A stretch of DNA of 43,652 nucleotides from CAZOKN01 sp964580525 (GTDB lineage: Bacteria; Pseudomonadota; Alphaproteobacteria; Rickettsiales; UBA6187). Of the stretch, positions 1-6,938 are shown one piece after another; position 1 is the stretch's first letter, and each line of letters opens with the position of its first letter. The stretch is from assembly GCA_964580525.1 (NCBI GenBank), contig CAZOKN010000011.1, positions 1 through 43,652 of the forward strand. The letters are read 5' to 3'. The position numbers were made by a program, and so were the translations under genes. The notes under the pieces were generated by a model that was not told the origin of the DNA, searched no databases, and worked only from the letters and a program-made list of their open reading frames with translations.

Positions 1-531
1 AGCCATCGTGCCGTCATCATTCATAATTTCACAAATCACGCCAGCAGGCTTTAAACCCGCAAGCTTTGATATATCAACCGCAGCTTCCGTATGCCCGGCA
101 CGTACCAAAACACCACCTTCCCTAGCCTCAAGCGGAAAAATATGTCCTGGAGTTGCAATATCACGCGAAGTTTTTTGTGGATCAATTGCAACTGATATGG
201 TTTTTGCACGATCTGCTGCGGAAATTCCAGTAGTAACACCTTCTTTTGATTCAATAGAAACCGTGAAAGCCGTTTGATGTCTACCACTATTATGTTTTGC
301 CATATGTGGCAAACCAAGCTCCTGAACACGCTCACCAGTTAAGGCCAGACAAATCAAACCGCGTCCATATTTAGCCATAAAATTTACAGCCTTATCGTCT
401 GCCATTTCAGCGGGAATAACCAAATCGCCTTCATTTTCGCGATCCTCATCATCCACGAGTATAAACATCCTACCATTATAGGCGTCATCTATTATATCTT
501 TTATTGGTGACAGAAAACTTTTATCGGGCAT
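1..531 (-). CDS. ribB: 3,4-dihydroxy-2-butanone 4-phosphate synthase, 3' end cut by window edge
   Basis: Converts ribulose 5-phosphate to 3,4-dihydroxy-2-butanone 4-phosphate plus formate, giving the four-carbon half of riboflavin. The frame runs open from ATG at 531 to base 1 (177 codons). The N-terminal part contains the acidic metal/substrate motif DDEDRENEGDL at about residues 27-37, then TPGHIFPL and RAGHTEAAVDI, all RibB hallmarks; the visible end, NDDGTMA, lies near the end of the RibB domain. Whether the gene stops shortly after (RibB) or continues into a GTP cyclohydrolase II-like domain (RibBA) cannot be seen. It begins 6 bases after the ribE stop, so the two are very likely co-transcribed. 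Confidence 0.93.
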   Translation of the reverse strand, partial: MPDKSFLSPIKDIIDDAYNGRMFILVDDEDRENEGDLVIPAEMADDKAVNFMAKYGRGLICLALTGERVQELGLPHMAKHNSGRHQTAFTVSIESKEGVTTGISAADRAKTISVAIDPQKTSRDIATPGHIFPLEAREGGVLVRAGHTEAAVDISKLAGLKPAGVICEIMNDDGTMA

Positions 532-537
532 TTTTAT

Positions 538-1122
538 CTACTTTTGATTAAGTCTTGCAACATAACGCGCAAGCATATCGACTTCTATATTCACTTTTTC
601 GCTTATTTTCAAACTATTTAACGTAGTTTGCTGCCATGTATGGGGAATTATATTAACCGTAAATTCATTATCCTCAACCAAATTAACCGTGAGTGATATA
701 CCATCTATCGCAACTGAACCCTTAGCTGCTATATAATATTTGAGACTATCTGGAACACTAATAACAAATTTATAAGATTCATCGGTTTTTGTTATTTCCC
801 TAACAACGCCAAGCCCATCAACATGACCGGAAACAATATGCCCTCCAAGTTCATCTCCCAGCTTCAAAGCCCTTTCAAGATTTATTTTTTTTCCGGCTTT
901 CCATTCCGCAATGGTTGTACATGCAAGAGTCTCACCTGAAACATCTACCAAGAACCATCCCTTACCTTTTTTCACGACTGTAAGACATACACCAGAACAG
1001 GCTATCGAGGCGCCCATACTTATTTCAGAAGTATTATATTTTGTAGATATTTTTAAGCGTAGACCTTCCTGTTTTTCAGCAGAGACTATTTCGCCTATAT
1101 CTGTAATTATACCTGTGAACAC
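538..1122 (-). CDS. ribE: Riboflavin synthase, alpha chain
   Basis: Dismutates two molecules of 6,7-dimethyl-8-ribityllumazine into riboflavin and the pyrimidinedione that is recycled. The 194 residues match the usual length of the trimeric enzyme and show its internal duplication of two lumazine-binding barrels. The N-terminus MFTGIITDIG is the family start signature; barrel 1 has ACSGVCLTV (about 41-49) and GHIVSGHVDG (94-103); barrel 2 has GSVAIDGISLTVN in the equivalent place. Start ATG at 1122 fixes the MFTG N-terminus. It follows the prepilin stop by 9 bases and precedes ribB by 6, so the three form one minus-strand unit. The gene is called ribC or ribE depending on the species. Confidence 0.96.
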   Translation of the reverse strand: MFTGIITDIGEIVSAEKQEGLRLKISTKYNTSEISMGASIACSGVCLTVVKKGKGWFLVDVSGETLACTTIAEWKAGKKINLERALKLGDELGGHIVSGHVDGLGVVREITKTDESYKFVISVPDSLKYYIAAKGSVAIDGISLTVNLVEDNEFTVNIIPHTWQQTTLNSLKISEKVNIEVDMLARYVARLNQK

Positions 1123-1131
1123 TGTTTACTC

Positions 1132-1884
1132 TCAATCCCAATCATACGCAAATTGCATCTGGCAATTATATGCGTTTTTATTTCCTGCCACTGCCGTGTC
1201 ATAAGTTGAAGTGGCCCCAGTACCCGAATAACATCCTGTAGCCGCATAAGCAGCGCCCGTATAACTTCCACTTCCACCTACAAACCCATAATCAGGTATG
1301 CCATCATCAATTTTCGTATCTATATTATTTGCTTCTATAGGAGTTACTATACCAGCTCTATAATCGTTATTTGTCGTATATATCGAAAAAATATTCACAT
1401 AATTGTTAAAACTGATAGTTCTTGCATAATCTGTGCTACTACAACATTTTATATAAATCATGGCGCCGGCACGACCCGTAGAAGAAACGGGTATATTTCC
1501 TGAAAGTGTTGCAGTAGAAGGAGTAAATCCAGTTCCCCAAGTTCCGGTAAAATTACCATCAATCAATCCTGCAAGTTGCATTTCTTGCATTGCGCTAAAA
1601 GGCTCATTAGAAGTTTCAGCATCTATTGTACTATCGCCATCACCATCTGCCGCAGATGCCCAATATGTTGTAGCTCCAACCATATCACCAGGTAAATATT
1701 TATAAATATCTTTGAATGTAGTAACTGCTGCCTTGTATTCGTTCACTTCCGATACAAATGCTTTAAGCTCAGAGTTTTTTAAAAGCTCAGAACCTTTGAA
1801 AACCCCACCTATAATTAAACCTATGATCACGATAACAATCGATAGCTCAACTAGCGTAAATCCTTTATCAACACCTATTTTCAT
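1132..1884 (-). CDS. Prepilin-like protein with type IV N-terminal methylation motif
   Basis: A 250-residue secreted pilin-like or pseudopilin-like protein. The short basic leader MKIGVDKG ends in the prepilin peptidase site, with cleavage predicted between G8 and F9, followed by FTLVELSIVIVIIGLIIGG, the hydrophobic helix that packs into a pilus core; Glu at mature position 5 is present. The body contains an Asp-rich DGDGDSTID segment (about 80-88) that may bind calcium, a CC pair and two further cysteines near the C-terminus. A pilin or a GspG/H-type pseudopilin are both possible. No other assembly gene (ATPase, platform, peptidase) is in the window. Its promoter is at 1936-1964 and an AAGG ribosome site precedes the ATG. 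Confidence 0.85.
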   Translation of the reverse strand: MKIGVDKGFTLVELSIVIVIIGLIIGGVFKGSELLKNSELKAFVSEVNEYKAAVTTFKDIYKYLPGDMVGATTYWASAADGDGDSTIDAETSNEPFSAMQEMQLAGLIDGNFTGTWGTGFTPSTATLSGNIPVSSTGRAGAMIYIKCCSSTDYARTISFNNYVNIFSIYTTNNDYRAGIVTPIEANNIDTKIDDGIPDYGFVGGSGSYTGAAYAATGCYSGTGATSTYDTAVAGNKNAYNCQMQFAYDWD

Positions 1885-1935
1885 AAATACCTTGTAAATT
1901 AAGGAAAAAAACAGTACCTAAACTTGCTGCTATGA

Positions 1936-1964
1936 TTTATAGCATAATATGTATTATTAGTAAA
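1936..1964 (-). promoter_or_regulatory. Predicted sigma70-type promoter of the prepilin/ribE/ribB unit
   Basis: On the minus strand TTTACT (1964-1959) is followed after exactly 17 bases by TATAAA (1941-1936). The start point would be near 1929, giving a leader of about 45 bases. The -35 box directly abuts the palindrome at 1966-2024. Confidence 0.55.
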
Positions 1965-1965
1965 A

Positions 1966-2024
1966 TAGCATATTAGCACATTGGCGTATTAGTTAAGCCA
2001 ATATGCTAATGCACCAATACGCTA
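1966..2024. repeat. Imperfect palindrome made of degenerate 8-base words
   Basis: Arms 1966-1992 and 1997-2024 are separated by about 4 bases. Comparing the left arm with the reverse complement of the right, 20 of 27 positions are identical and all 7 differences are transitions. The left arm reads as 8-base units AGCATATT, AGCACATT, GGCGTATT, and the right arm holds the same kind of unit inverted. It lies between the divergent prepilin and tyrA genes. The same architecture with different words recurs at 4173-4249 and 37252-37338. Function unknown. Confidence 0.75.
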
Positions 2025-2037
2025 TATAGGAAAAAAC

Positions 2038-3258
2038 ATGTACATCTTCAATAACGTTCTTATCATCGGACTTGGCCTTGTTGGTAGCTCTTTAGCCAGA
2101 GTTATGAAAGCAAATAACATTGCAAAGTCTATATGCGGATATGATCAGCTAGTAACAACTATTCAAACCGGTTTTAGCTTGCAAATCATCGATGAAAGCA
2201 TCCTAACGCTCGATAACCAAGTTGAAAAATATGATTTAATTATTTTGTGCACGCCTGTTAATTCATATGGTGAAATTGTTAAAAAGCTCAAAAAACATAT
2301 TAGTAAAGATGCCATTATTACTGATGTTGGCTCAGTTAAGGAAAGTGTTATTTCTACAATTAAAAAAGGTCTCGGCGAAGATTTAAGCCATCTTTATATT
2401 CCTTCTCATCCAATTGCTGGTTCAGAAAAATCAGGCATTGATGCCGGAAGTGATGATTTATTCAATAACAAGAAAATTATCCTTACTCCAACTGAAAAAA
2501 ATAAACCGGAAGCAATCGAAAAAATCAAAACCTTCTGGAAAATGTGTGGTGGTAAAATCGAAATAATGGAAGCAAAAAAGCATGATGAAATATATGCTTC
2601 TGTATCCCACATAATACACTGCATATGCTATTCTTATGCTATGTACATAAAGAAAAATCACGCTGCAAAATTTAATGAAATAGCGGCTGATATACAGGAA
2701 GATTTCAAAACCTTTGTAAGACTTGGTGGCTCAGACATACACATGTGGCAAGATATTTTGTTGAGCAATCAAAAAGCTATTTTGCATAGTGCTGATAATT
2801 TAATGAAGAATCTTAACTCTATTATAAAAGAGCTTGAAAGTAAAACCAAAAAGATCTCTCCTCGCTTAGTTGCTGCAAAAACTAAGAGGAATGTAATTGA
2901 TAAAGGTAATTATAATTTTGTGAAGAAAACAAAACTTTCCTATAGCAGCGAAAGTTACGTTCTATTACAAATAATTCCTAAAATAATTGCCTGCGTAATC
3001 ATGGAATCTACAAATAAGGATTTAGTACAATATGCAGGAAGAGGGTTTTATTCTACAACTGAGACTTTGCTAAAAATGCCAGCCAATATTGAAGATACAA
3101 TCCAAATGCATAAAGATAAAACAACAACTTATCTTAAGAATTTTATAAAAGATCTTAAGTCATTTTTTGATGTAATAGAACAAGGCGGCGAAGAAAAAGT
3201 CCACATTCATCTTGAAAATTGTCTTTCTGCTTATAACAAACTTACACAAGCAAATTAG
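2038..3258 (+). CDS. tyrA: Prephenate/arogenate dehydrogenase with extended C-terminus
   Basis: Oxidatively decarboxylates prephenate (or arogenate) on the way to tyrosine. The N-terminal Rossmann domain has GLGLVGSS at 11-18; SHPIAGSEKSG (123-133) is the TyrA substrate region. A helical dimerisation domain follows to about residue 268, including MWQDILLSNQ (236-245). The protein is 406 residues, about 100 longer than the common single-domain enzyme. Residues 307-405 again look like the dimerisation domain: IIPKIIACV (312-320), YAGRGFYSTTE (332-342), then a long helix, suggesting a diverged duplication. An AGGAA ribosome site precedes the ATG. It is convergent with pheA, with which it shares a terminator. 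Substrate choice between prephenate and arogenate cannot be read from the sequence. Confidence 0.88.
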   Translation: MYIFNNVLIIGLGLVGSSLARVMKANNIAKSICGYDQLVTTIQTGFSLQIIDESILTLDNQVEKYDLIILCTPVNSYGEIVKKLKKHISKDAIITDVGSVKESVISTIKKGLGEDLSHLYIPSHPIAGSEKSGIDAGSDDLFNNKKIILTPTEKNKPEAIEKIKTFWKMCGGKIEIMEAKKHDEIYASVSHIIHCICYSYAMYIKKNHAAKFNEIAADIQEDFKTFVRLGGSDIHMWQDILLSNQKAILHSADNLMKNLNSIIKELESKTKKISPRLVAAKTKRNVIDKGNYNFVKKTKLSYSSESYVLLQIIPKIIACVIMESTNKDLVQYAGRGFYSTTETLLKMPANIEDTIQMHKDKTTTYLKNFIKDLKSFFDVIEQGGEEKVHIHLENCLSAYNKLTQAN

Positions 3259-3287
3259 AAGAGTTACACCAATCAACTCTTCTAATT
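3253..3287. terminator. Bidirectional hairpin between tyrA and pheA
   Basis: A perfect 13-base inverted repeat, AATTAGAAGAGTT (3253-3265) and AACTCTTCTAATT (3275-3287), with a 9-base loop. The tyrA TAG (3256-3258) lies inside one arm and the pheA stop (3286-3288) at the edge of the other, so the same DNA ends both convergent genes. There is no long T-run on either side beyond the A/T ends of the stem. Confidence 0.75.
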
Positions 3288-4134
3288 ATGCGGAAAATCT
3301 AGCAGGATCAGCCAAATAAACACCCAAAACATTCACTTTTTTACAGAAGAATCCCAATTCTTCTATAGCAAGCTGAACGTTACGCTCGTCTGGATGGCCT
3401 TCAAAACTGATGAAAAACTGAGCAGTTTTGGAGGCGCCGCTTGGTATATAGCTTTCGATTTTCAATAAATTCACGTGATTAGTGGCAAAGCCGCCTAGGG
3501 CTTTATATAAAGCCGCGGGAATATTGCGTGCCTCAAAGAAAAGACTGGTTATCACCCTGCCCTCTTTGGCATCCGGATGATGGGCTTCCCTACCCATTAC
3601 AATAAATATAGTGGTGTTATCCTTCGCGTCTTCAAAATTTGGCTTAATTACATCCAAGCCATAAAGCTCCGCCGCCAGCTTGGAAGCAATTGCAGCCTTT
3701 GTTGGATCACCCCAAGCCGCAACATCTTTTGCAGCCACCGCAGTATTAGAATATTCCTTACATTCAACACCCAGTTTTTTTAAATTATCCTTACATTGCA
3801 TCAAAGCCTGTGGATGTGAATAAACAGTTTTTATATCCTTTAATTTTGTGCCTTTAGGCGCCAGAAGAAATTGCTCAACTCTTAGGAAATATTCAGATAC
3901 TACATGAAGCTCCGTCTTTGGCAGAAGATTATGCATTTCAGCCACACGTCCCGCCTTTGAATTTTCAATCGGAATCATGCACAAATCAGCTTTTCCAGCC
4001 TCAACTGCCTTCATAGCGTCTTCAAAAGAATGGCAAGCCATAGTCTGTAAATATGGATAAGCCTGCCTGCAAGCCATATCCGAATGTGCCCCAACAACCC
4101 CTTGGAATGCTATAATTTTATTTTTTCTGACCAT
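3286..4134 (-). CDS. pheA: Prephenate dehydratase with ACT domain
   Basis: Converts prephenate to phenylpyruvate, the committed step to phenylalanine. The 282 residues give a periplasmic-binding-protein-like catalytic part (about 7-182) and a C-terminal ACT regulatory domain (about 193-275) with ALYKALGGFATNHVNLLKIE, the phenylalanine-binding region. Catalytic-domain motifs YSHPQALMQC (105-114) and NTAVAAK are present. The usual TRF active-site motif reads T175-I176-F177, so the conserved arginine is replaced by isoleucine (codon ATA). No chorismate mutase domain is fused, as is normal for alphaproteobacteria. It is divergent from the DAHP synthase gene. The family call is firm; full activity is less certain because of the TIF change. 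Confidence 0.92.
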   Translation of the reverse strand: MVRKNKIIAFQGVVGAHSDMACRQAYPYLQTMACHSFEDAMKAVEAGKADLCMIPIENSKAGRVAEMHNLLPKTELHVVSEYFLRVEQFLLAPKGTKLKDIKTVYSHPQALMQCKDNLKKLGVECKEYSNTAVAAKDVAAWGDPTKAAIASKLAAELYGLDVIKPNFEDAKDNTTIFIVMGREAHHPDAKEGRVITSLFFEARNIPAALYKALGGFATNHVNLLKIESYIPSGASKTAQFFISFEGHPDERNVQLAIEELGFFCKKVNVLGVYLADPARFSA

Positions 4135-4172
4135 AATTTATAAAAACCTTTTTTTAAAAGCATAAAAGTCAT

Positions 4173-4249
4173 ATAGCGTAAAAGCACAAAAGTATAAAAG
4201 AAAAAATAAGTGTACCTTGTACCCTTGCGCTTTTGCGCTTTTGCGCTAT
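4173..4249. repeat. Imperfect palindrome of 8-base words between pheA and DAHP synthase
   Basis: Left arm 4173-4197 and right arm 4225-4249 are 25 bases each with a 27-base loop. The left arm and the reverse complement of the right agree at 20 of 25 positions; all 5 differences are transitions. The right arm is a near-perfect tandem of TTGCGCTT units, and the left arm and its flank (from 4156) are a diverged tandem of AAAAGCRC-like units. It fills the control region of the divergent pheA and DAHP synthase genes, so both promoters must overlap or border it. Confidence 0.78.
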
Positions 4250-4289
4250 TGTACTTGCTGCGCGCAAAAAAGAAGATTAACGAGGTTTT

Positions 4290-5660
4290 ATGAGTAGTAA
4301 AGCAAAAACTAATAATAACTGGAAAATTGATTCCTGGAGAGGGCTACCCATAAAACAACAACCTGTTTATAATAATAAAGCAGAGCTTGAAAAGGTTGAA
4401 AGCGATCTTGCTAAACGCCCGCCACTGGTTCAGCCCAGCGAGATCAGGGATTTAAAGAAAAAACTGGCTGCCGTTTCCGCTGGTGAAGCTTTTCTTTTAC
4501 AAGGTGGCGATTGTGCCGAAAGCTTTGCTGAATTTAGCGACGCTAATTTAAAAAGCTATTTTCGGGTTATGCTGCAAATGACTGTAGCCTTAATGTATGG
4601 CGCAGGCAAGCCGGTAGTTAAAGTTGGACGTATTGCCGGACAATTTTCAAAACCTCGTTCAGACGCTATGGAAACAGTGGAAGGAAAATCACTACCATCT
4701 TATCGTGGCGACATGGTAAATGGCATTGAGTTTGAAGAATCCGCGCGTGAACCTGACCCAAAGAGGCTTGTAAAATCATACGAACAATCAGCAGAAACTC
4801 TGAACTACTTGCGCTCGCTGGCAAAAGGGGGATATGCCTCTTTACGCAACGTCAATAAGTGGAATCAGGAATTTGCTTCTGAATCAGCACAAGGAAAACT
4901 TTTCAAAGACCTGGTTGCTCGTATAAATGAGAGTCTTTCTTTTATGGAAGCCTTTGGTCTTGATCTTGAAAACATGGGCGAAATTCACGAAGCTGAATTT
5001 TTCACATCACATGAAGGACTGCTTCTAAACTACGAAGAATCCTTAACAAAACTGGATGAAGACTCCAATGAATTTTATGATTGTTCGGCTCACATGCTTT
5101 GGATTGGAGATAGAACAAGAGATTTAAACGAAGCACATATTGAATTTATGCGCGGCATTGCCAATCCTATTGGAATGAAAGTAGGGCCTTCCATGAAGGA
5201 AGATGACCTAATAAAACTTATCGACAAATTAAACCCAAGCAACGAAGCTGGCAAACTTACACTAATATCACGCATGGGCGCTGAAAAAGTTGAGAGCTTA
5301 TTACCATCACTCGTTCGCCTTGTAAAAACTGAAGGTAGAAATGTCATTTGGTCGTGCGACCCTATGCACGGTAACACTATAAAATCACCAAACGGCTACA
5401 AAACAAGACCTTTTAACCAAATATTGTCAGAAGTACGCAGCGTGTTTGACATACACAAAAGTGAAGGCACTTACGCAGGCGGAATCCATATCGAAATGAC
5501 AGGACAAGATGTTACCGAATGTGTAGGTGGAGCACAGGCAATATCAGAAGTTAACCTAAAAGATAGATATCACACACATTGCGACCCAAGGCTTAATGCA
5601 TCACAAAGTGTGGAGTTGGCATTCTTGCTTGCATCTGAAATAAGAGAAAACCAAGGGTAA
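4290..5660 (+). CDS. 3-deoxy-7-phosphoheptulonate synthase, class II
   Basis: Condenses phosphoenolpyruvate and erythrose 4-phosphate to DAHP, the first step of the shikimate pathway. The 456 residues fit the plant-like class II (AroAII) family rather than the shorter AroFGH type. Visible hallmarks are WRGLPIKQQP near the N-terminus, LLQGGDCAESF (about 68-78), KVGRIAGQFSKPRS, LPSYRGDMVNG, WIGDRTRDL and WSCDPMHGNT; the Cys and His in these motifs are the family metal ligands. The ATG at 4290 follows a GAGG ribosome site. Together with tyrA and pheA it makes a small aromatic amino acid locus, although the three are on alternating strands and so not one operon. Confidence 0.95.
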   Translation: MSSKAKTNNNWKIDSWRGLPIKQQPVYNNKAELEKVESDLAKRPPLVQPSEIRDLKKKLAAVSAGEAFLLQGGDCAESFAEFSDANLKSYFRVMLQMTVALMYGAGKPVVKVGRIAGQFSKPRSDAMETVEGKSLPSYRGDMVNGIEFEESAREPDPKRLVKSYEQSAETLNYLRSLAKGGYASLRNVNKWNQEFASESAQGKLFKDLVARINESLSFMEAFGLDLENMGEIHEAEFFTSHEGLLLNYEESLTKLDEDSNEFYDCSAHMLWIGDRTRDLNEAHIEFMRGIANPIGMKVGPSMKEDDLIKLIDKLNPSNEAGKLTLISRMGAEKVESLLPSLVRLVKTEGRNVIWSCDPMHGNTIKSPNGYKTRPFNQILSEVRSVFDIHKSEGTYAGGIHIEMTGQDVTECVGGAQAISEVNLKDRYHTHCDPRLNASQSVELAFLLASEIRENQG

Positions 5661-5683
5661 GATCACGATCATTAGAGAGCGGC

Positions 5684-5718
5684 GAGTTACTTATTGTCTT
5701 TAACAACTTAGATAACTC
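5684..5718. terminator. Imperfect hairpin after the DAHP synthase gene
   Basis: GAGTTA (5684-5689) pairs with TAACTC (5713-5718), with further inner pairing of TTGT (5694-5697) and ACAA (5703-5706). It lies in the 92-base gap between two convergent genes, a natural place for a terminator serving both. There is no clean T-run, so the call is weak. Confidence 0.35.
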
Positions 5719-5743
5719 AAAAATACTTACACCGCTAACCCAT

Positions 5744-5763
5744 CACCGTTTTTTACGACGGTG
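5744..5763. terminator. Short hairpin over the dacA stop codon
   Basis: CACCGT (5744-5749) and ACGGTG (5758-5763) form a perfect 6-base stem. The 8-base loop holds most of the carboxypeptidase stop codon (5753-5755), read on the minus strand. It could terminate the minus-strand transcript; no U-tract follows. Confidence 0.3.
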
Positions 5764-6778
5764 TTTGGTAGTTGCCTTCTTGTTGGGGAGAGTTCGCTTT
5801 CAGCACGGGAACTGGTGCCTTATCCCATTGAACACTTGATTGATCCGAAGTGGATGAATCATCAGGTGAAGAAACATCATCCTCTATATCATCTTTTACC
5901 TTTTGCTGAGAACCCACAGAAGATTTGCTTGATACGGAAGATTTTCCAGAACGAGTACTATTAGCAACTTTGTAAAAAGCCTGATCAAGCAAAGAGATCA
6001 TTTTCTTATCCCTTGAAGCAGCGGTATTTCCGCCCATAACAACACCTATAAGCCTTCTTCCAGAACGCGTAGCTGATGTTACAAGATTAAATCCTGAATC
6101 TCTGATATAACCGGTTTTTAAGCCGTCAGCACCTTTATATCCTTTTGTGACACGATTATGAGAGTTCACAACGTGCCCCTGAAATGCAAAACTAGGCTTA
6201 GCAAATAAATAATAATATTGAGGATGATCCCGACGCAAAGCTATAGCCACACGAGCAAGATCATAAGCAGTAGTTTTTTGTCTTCTGTCTGGCAGACCGC
6301 TAGAATTCTGGAAATGCGTATGGTTCATACCCAGTCTCCTCGCCATTCTATTCATCATAGAAACAAATTGCCACTCGTTACCACCAACAGCCTCCGCCAA
6401 AACAACCGCAGCATCATTTGCAGATTTTATTATTACGCCATTTACAGCGTCACTAACCGTTATATAATCGCCCATTCTCAAGCCCAATTTACTTGGAGCC
6501 TGCATCTCAGCCTTTGCAGAAACCCTGATTTTCTGATCCATTGAAAGTTTGCCATTTTCTATAGCTTGGAAAACCATGTATATGGTCATCATTTTAACAA
6601 GAGAGGCTGGGTATCTATACTCCCCTGCATTTTCCTGATGAAGAACAACACCTGTATCAGCATCAATTATTAATGCAGCGTATTTCTCAGCAGCTTGAGC
6701 TGAAGTTGCAGCAACTAAAGCAACACCAGAAACTAAACAAACTGCGATCTTTTTTCTTAAATTCAAAAGAATCCCCAC
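5753..6778 (-). CDS. dacA: Serine-type D-alanyl-D-alanine carboxypeptidase
   Basis: A low-molecular-weight penicillin-binding protein that trims the terminal D-Ala from periplasmic peptidoglycan stem peptides. A signal peptide ends at about residue 29 (AATSAQA). The three penicillin-binding motifs are S59-L-V-K62, S118-A-N120 and K220-T-G222. After about residue 270 the protein becomes Ser/Asp/Lys-rich and low in complexity instead of continuing into a recognisable PBP5 C-terminal domain or amphipathic anchor. The start is a GTG at 6778 with an AAGGGG site 6 bases upstream; a TTG at 6766 using the following GGGG is an alternative. The 160-base gap upstream (6779-6938) is AT-rich and I see no gene in it. 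Confidence 0.92.
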   Translation of the reverse strand: MGILLNLRKKIAVCLVSGVALVAATSAQAAEKYAALIIDADTGVVLHQENAGEYRYPASLVKMMTIYMVFQAIENGKLSMDQKIRVSAKAEMQAPSKLGLRMGDYITVSDAVNGVIIKSANDAAVVLAEAVGGNEWQFVSMMNRMARRLGMNHTHFQNSSGLPDRRQKTTAYDLARVAIALRRDHPQYYYLFAKPSFAFQGHVVNSHNRVTKGYKGADGLKTGYIRDSGFNLVTSATRSGRRLIGVVMGGNTAASRDKKMISLLDQAFYKVANSTRSGKSSVSSKSSVGSQQKVKDDIEDDVSSPDDSSTSDQSSVQWDKAPVPVLKANSPQQEGNYQTPS

Positions 6779-6938
6779 GAAAATCCCCTTCTACCTGAAT
6801 AAATTTGCCAAAACGCCCAGATTGGTCAAATTTCAAGAGAAAAGGAGACCAACAATTATAAAAAAACCTTCAAACATGGGCTATAATTAAATTATATAAT
6901 CAATCCAATTTTTTTAAAAGGAATTAGTTATATATTTT

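Noticed and set aside
4141..4270. CRISPR array
   Set aside because: The repeats are 8-base words without spacers of constant length, and no cas genes are present.
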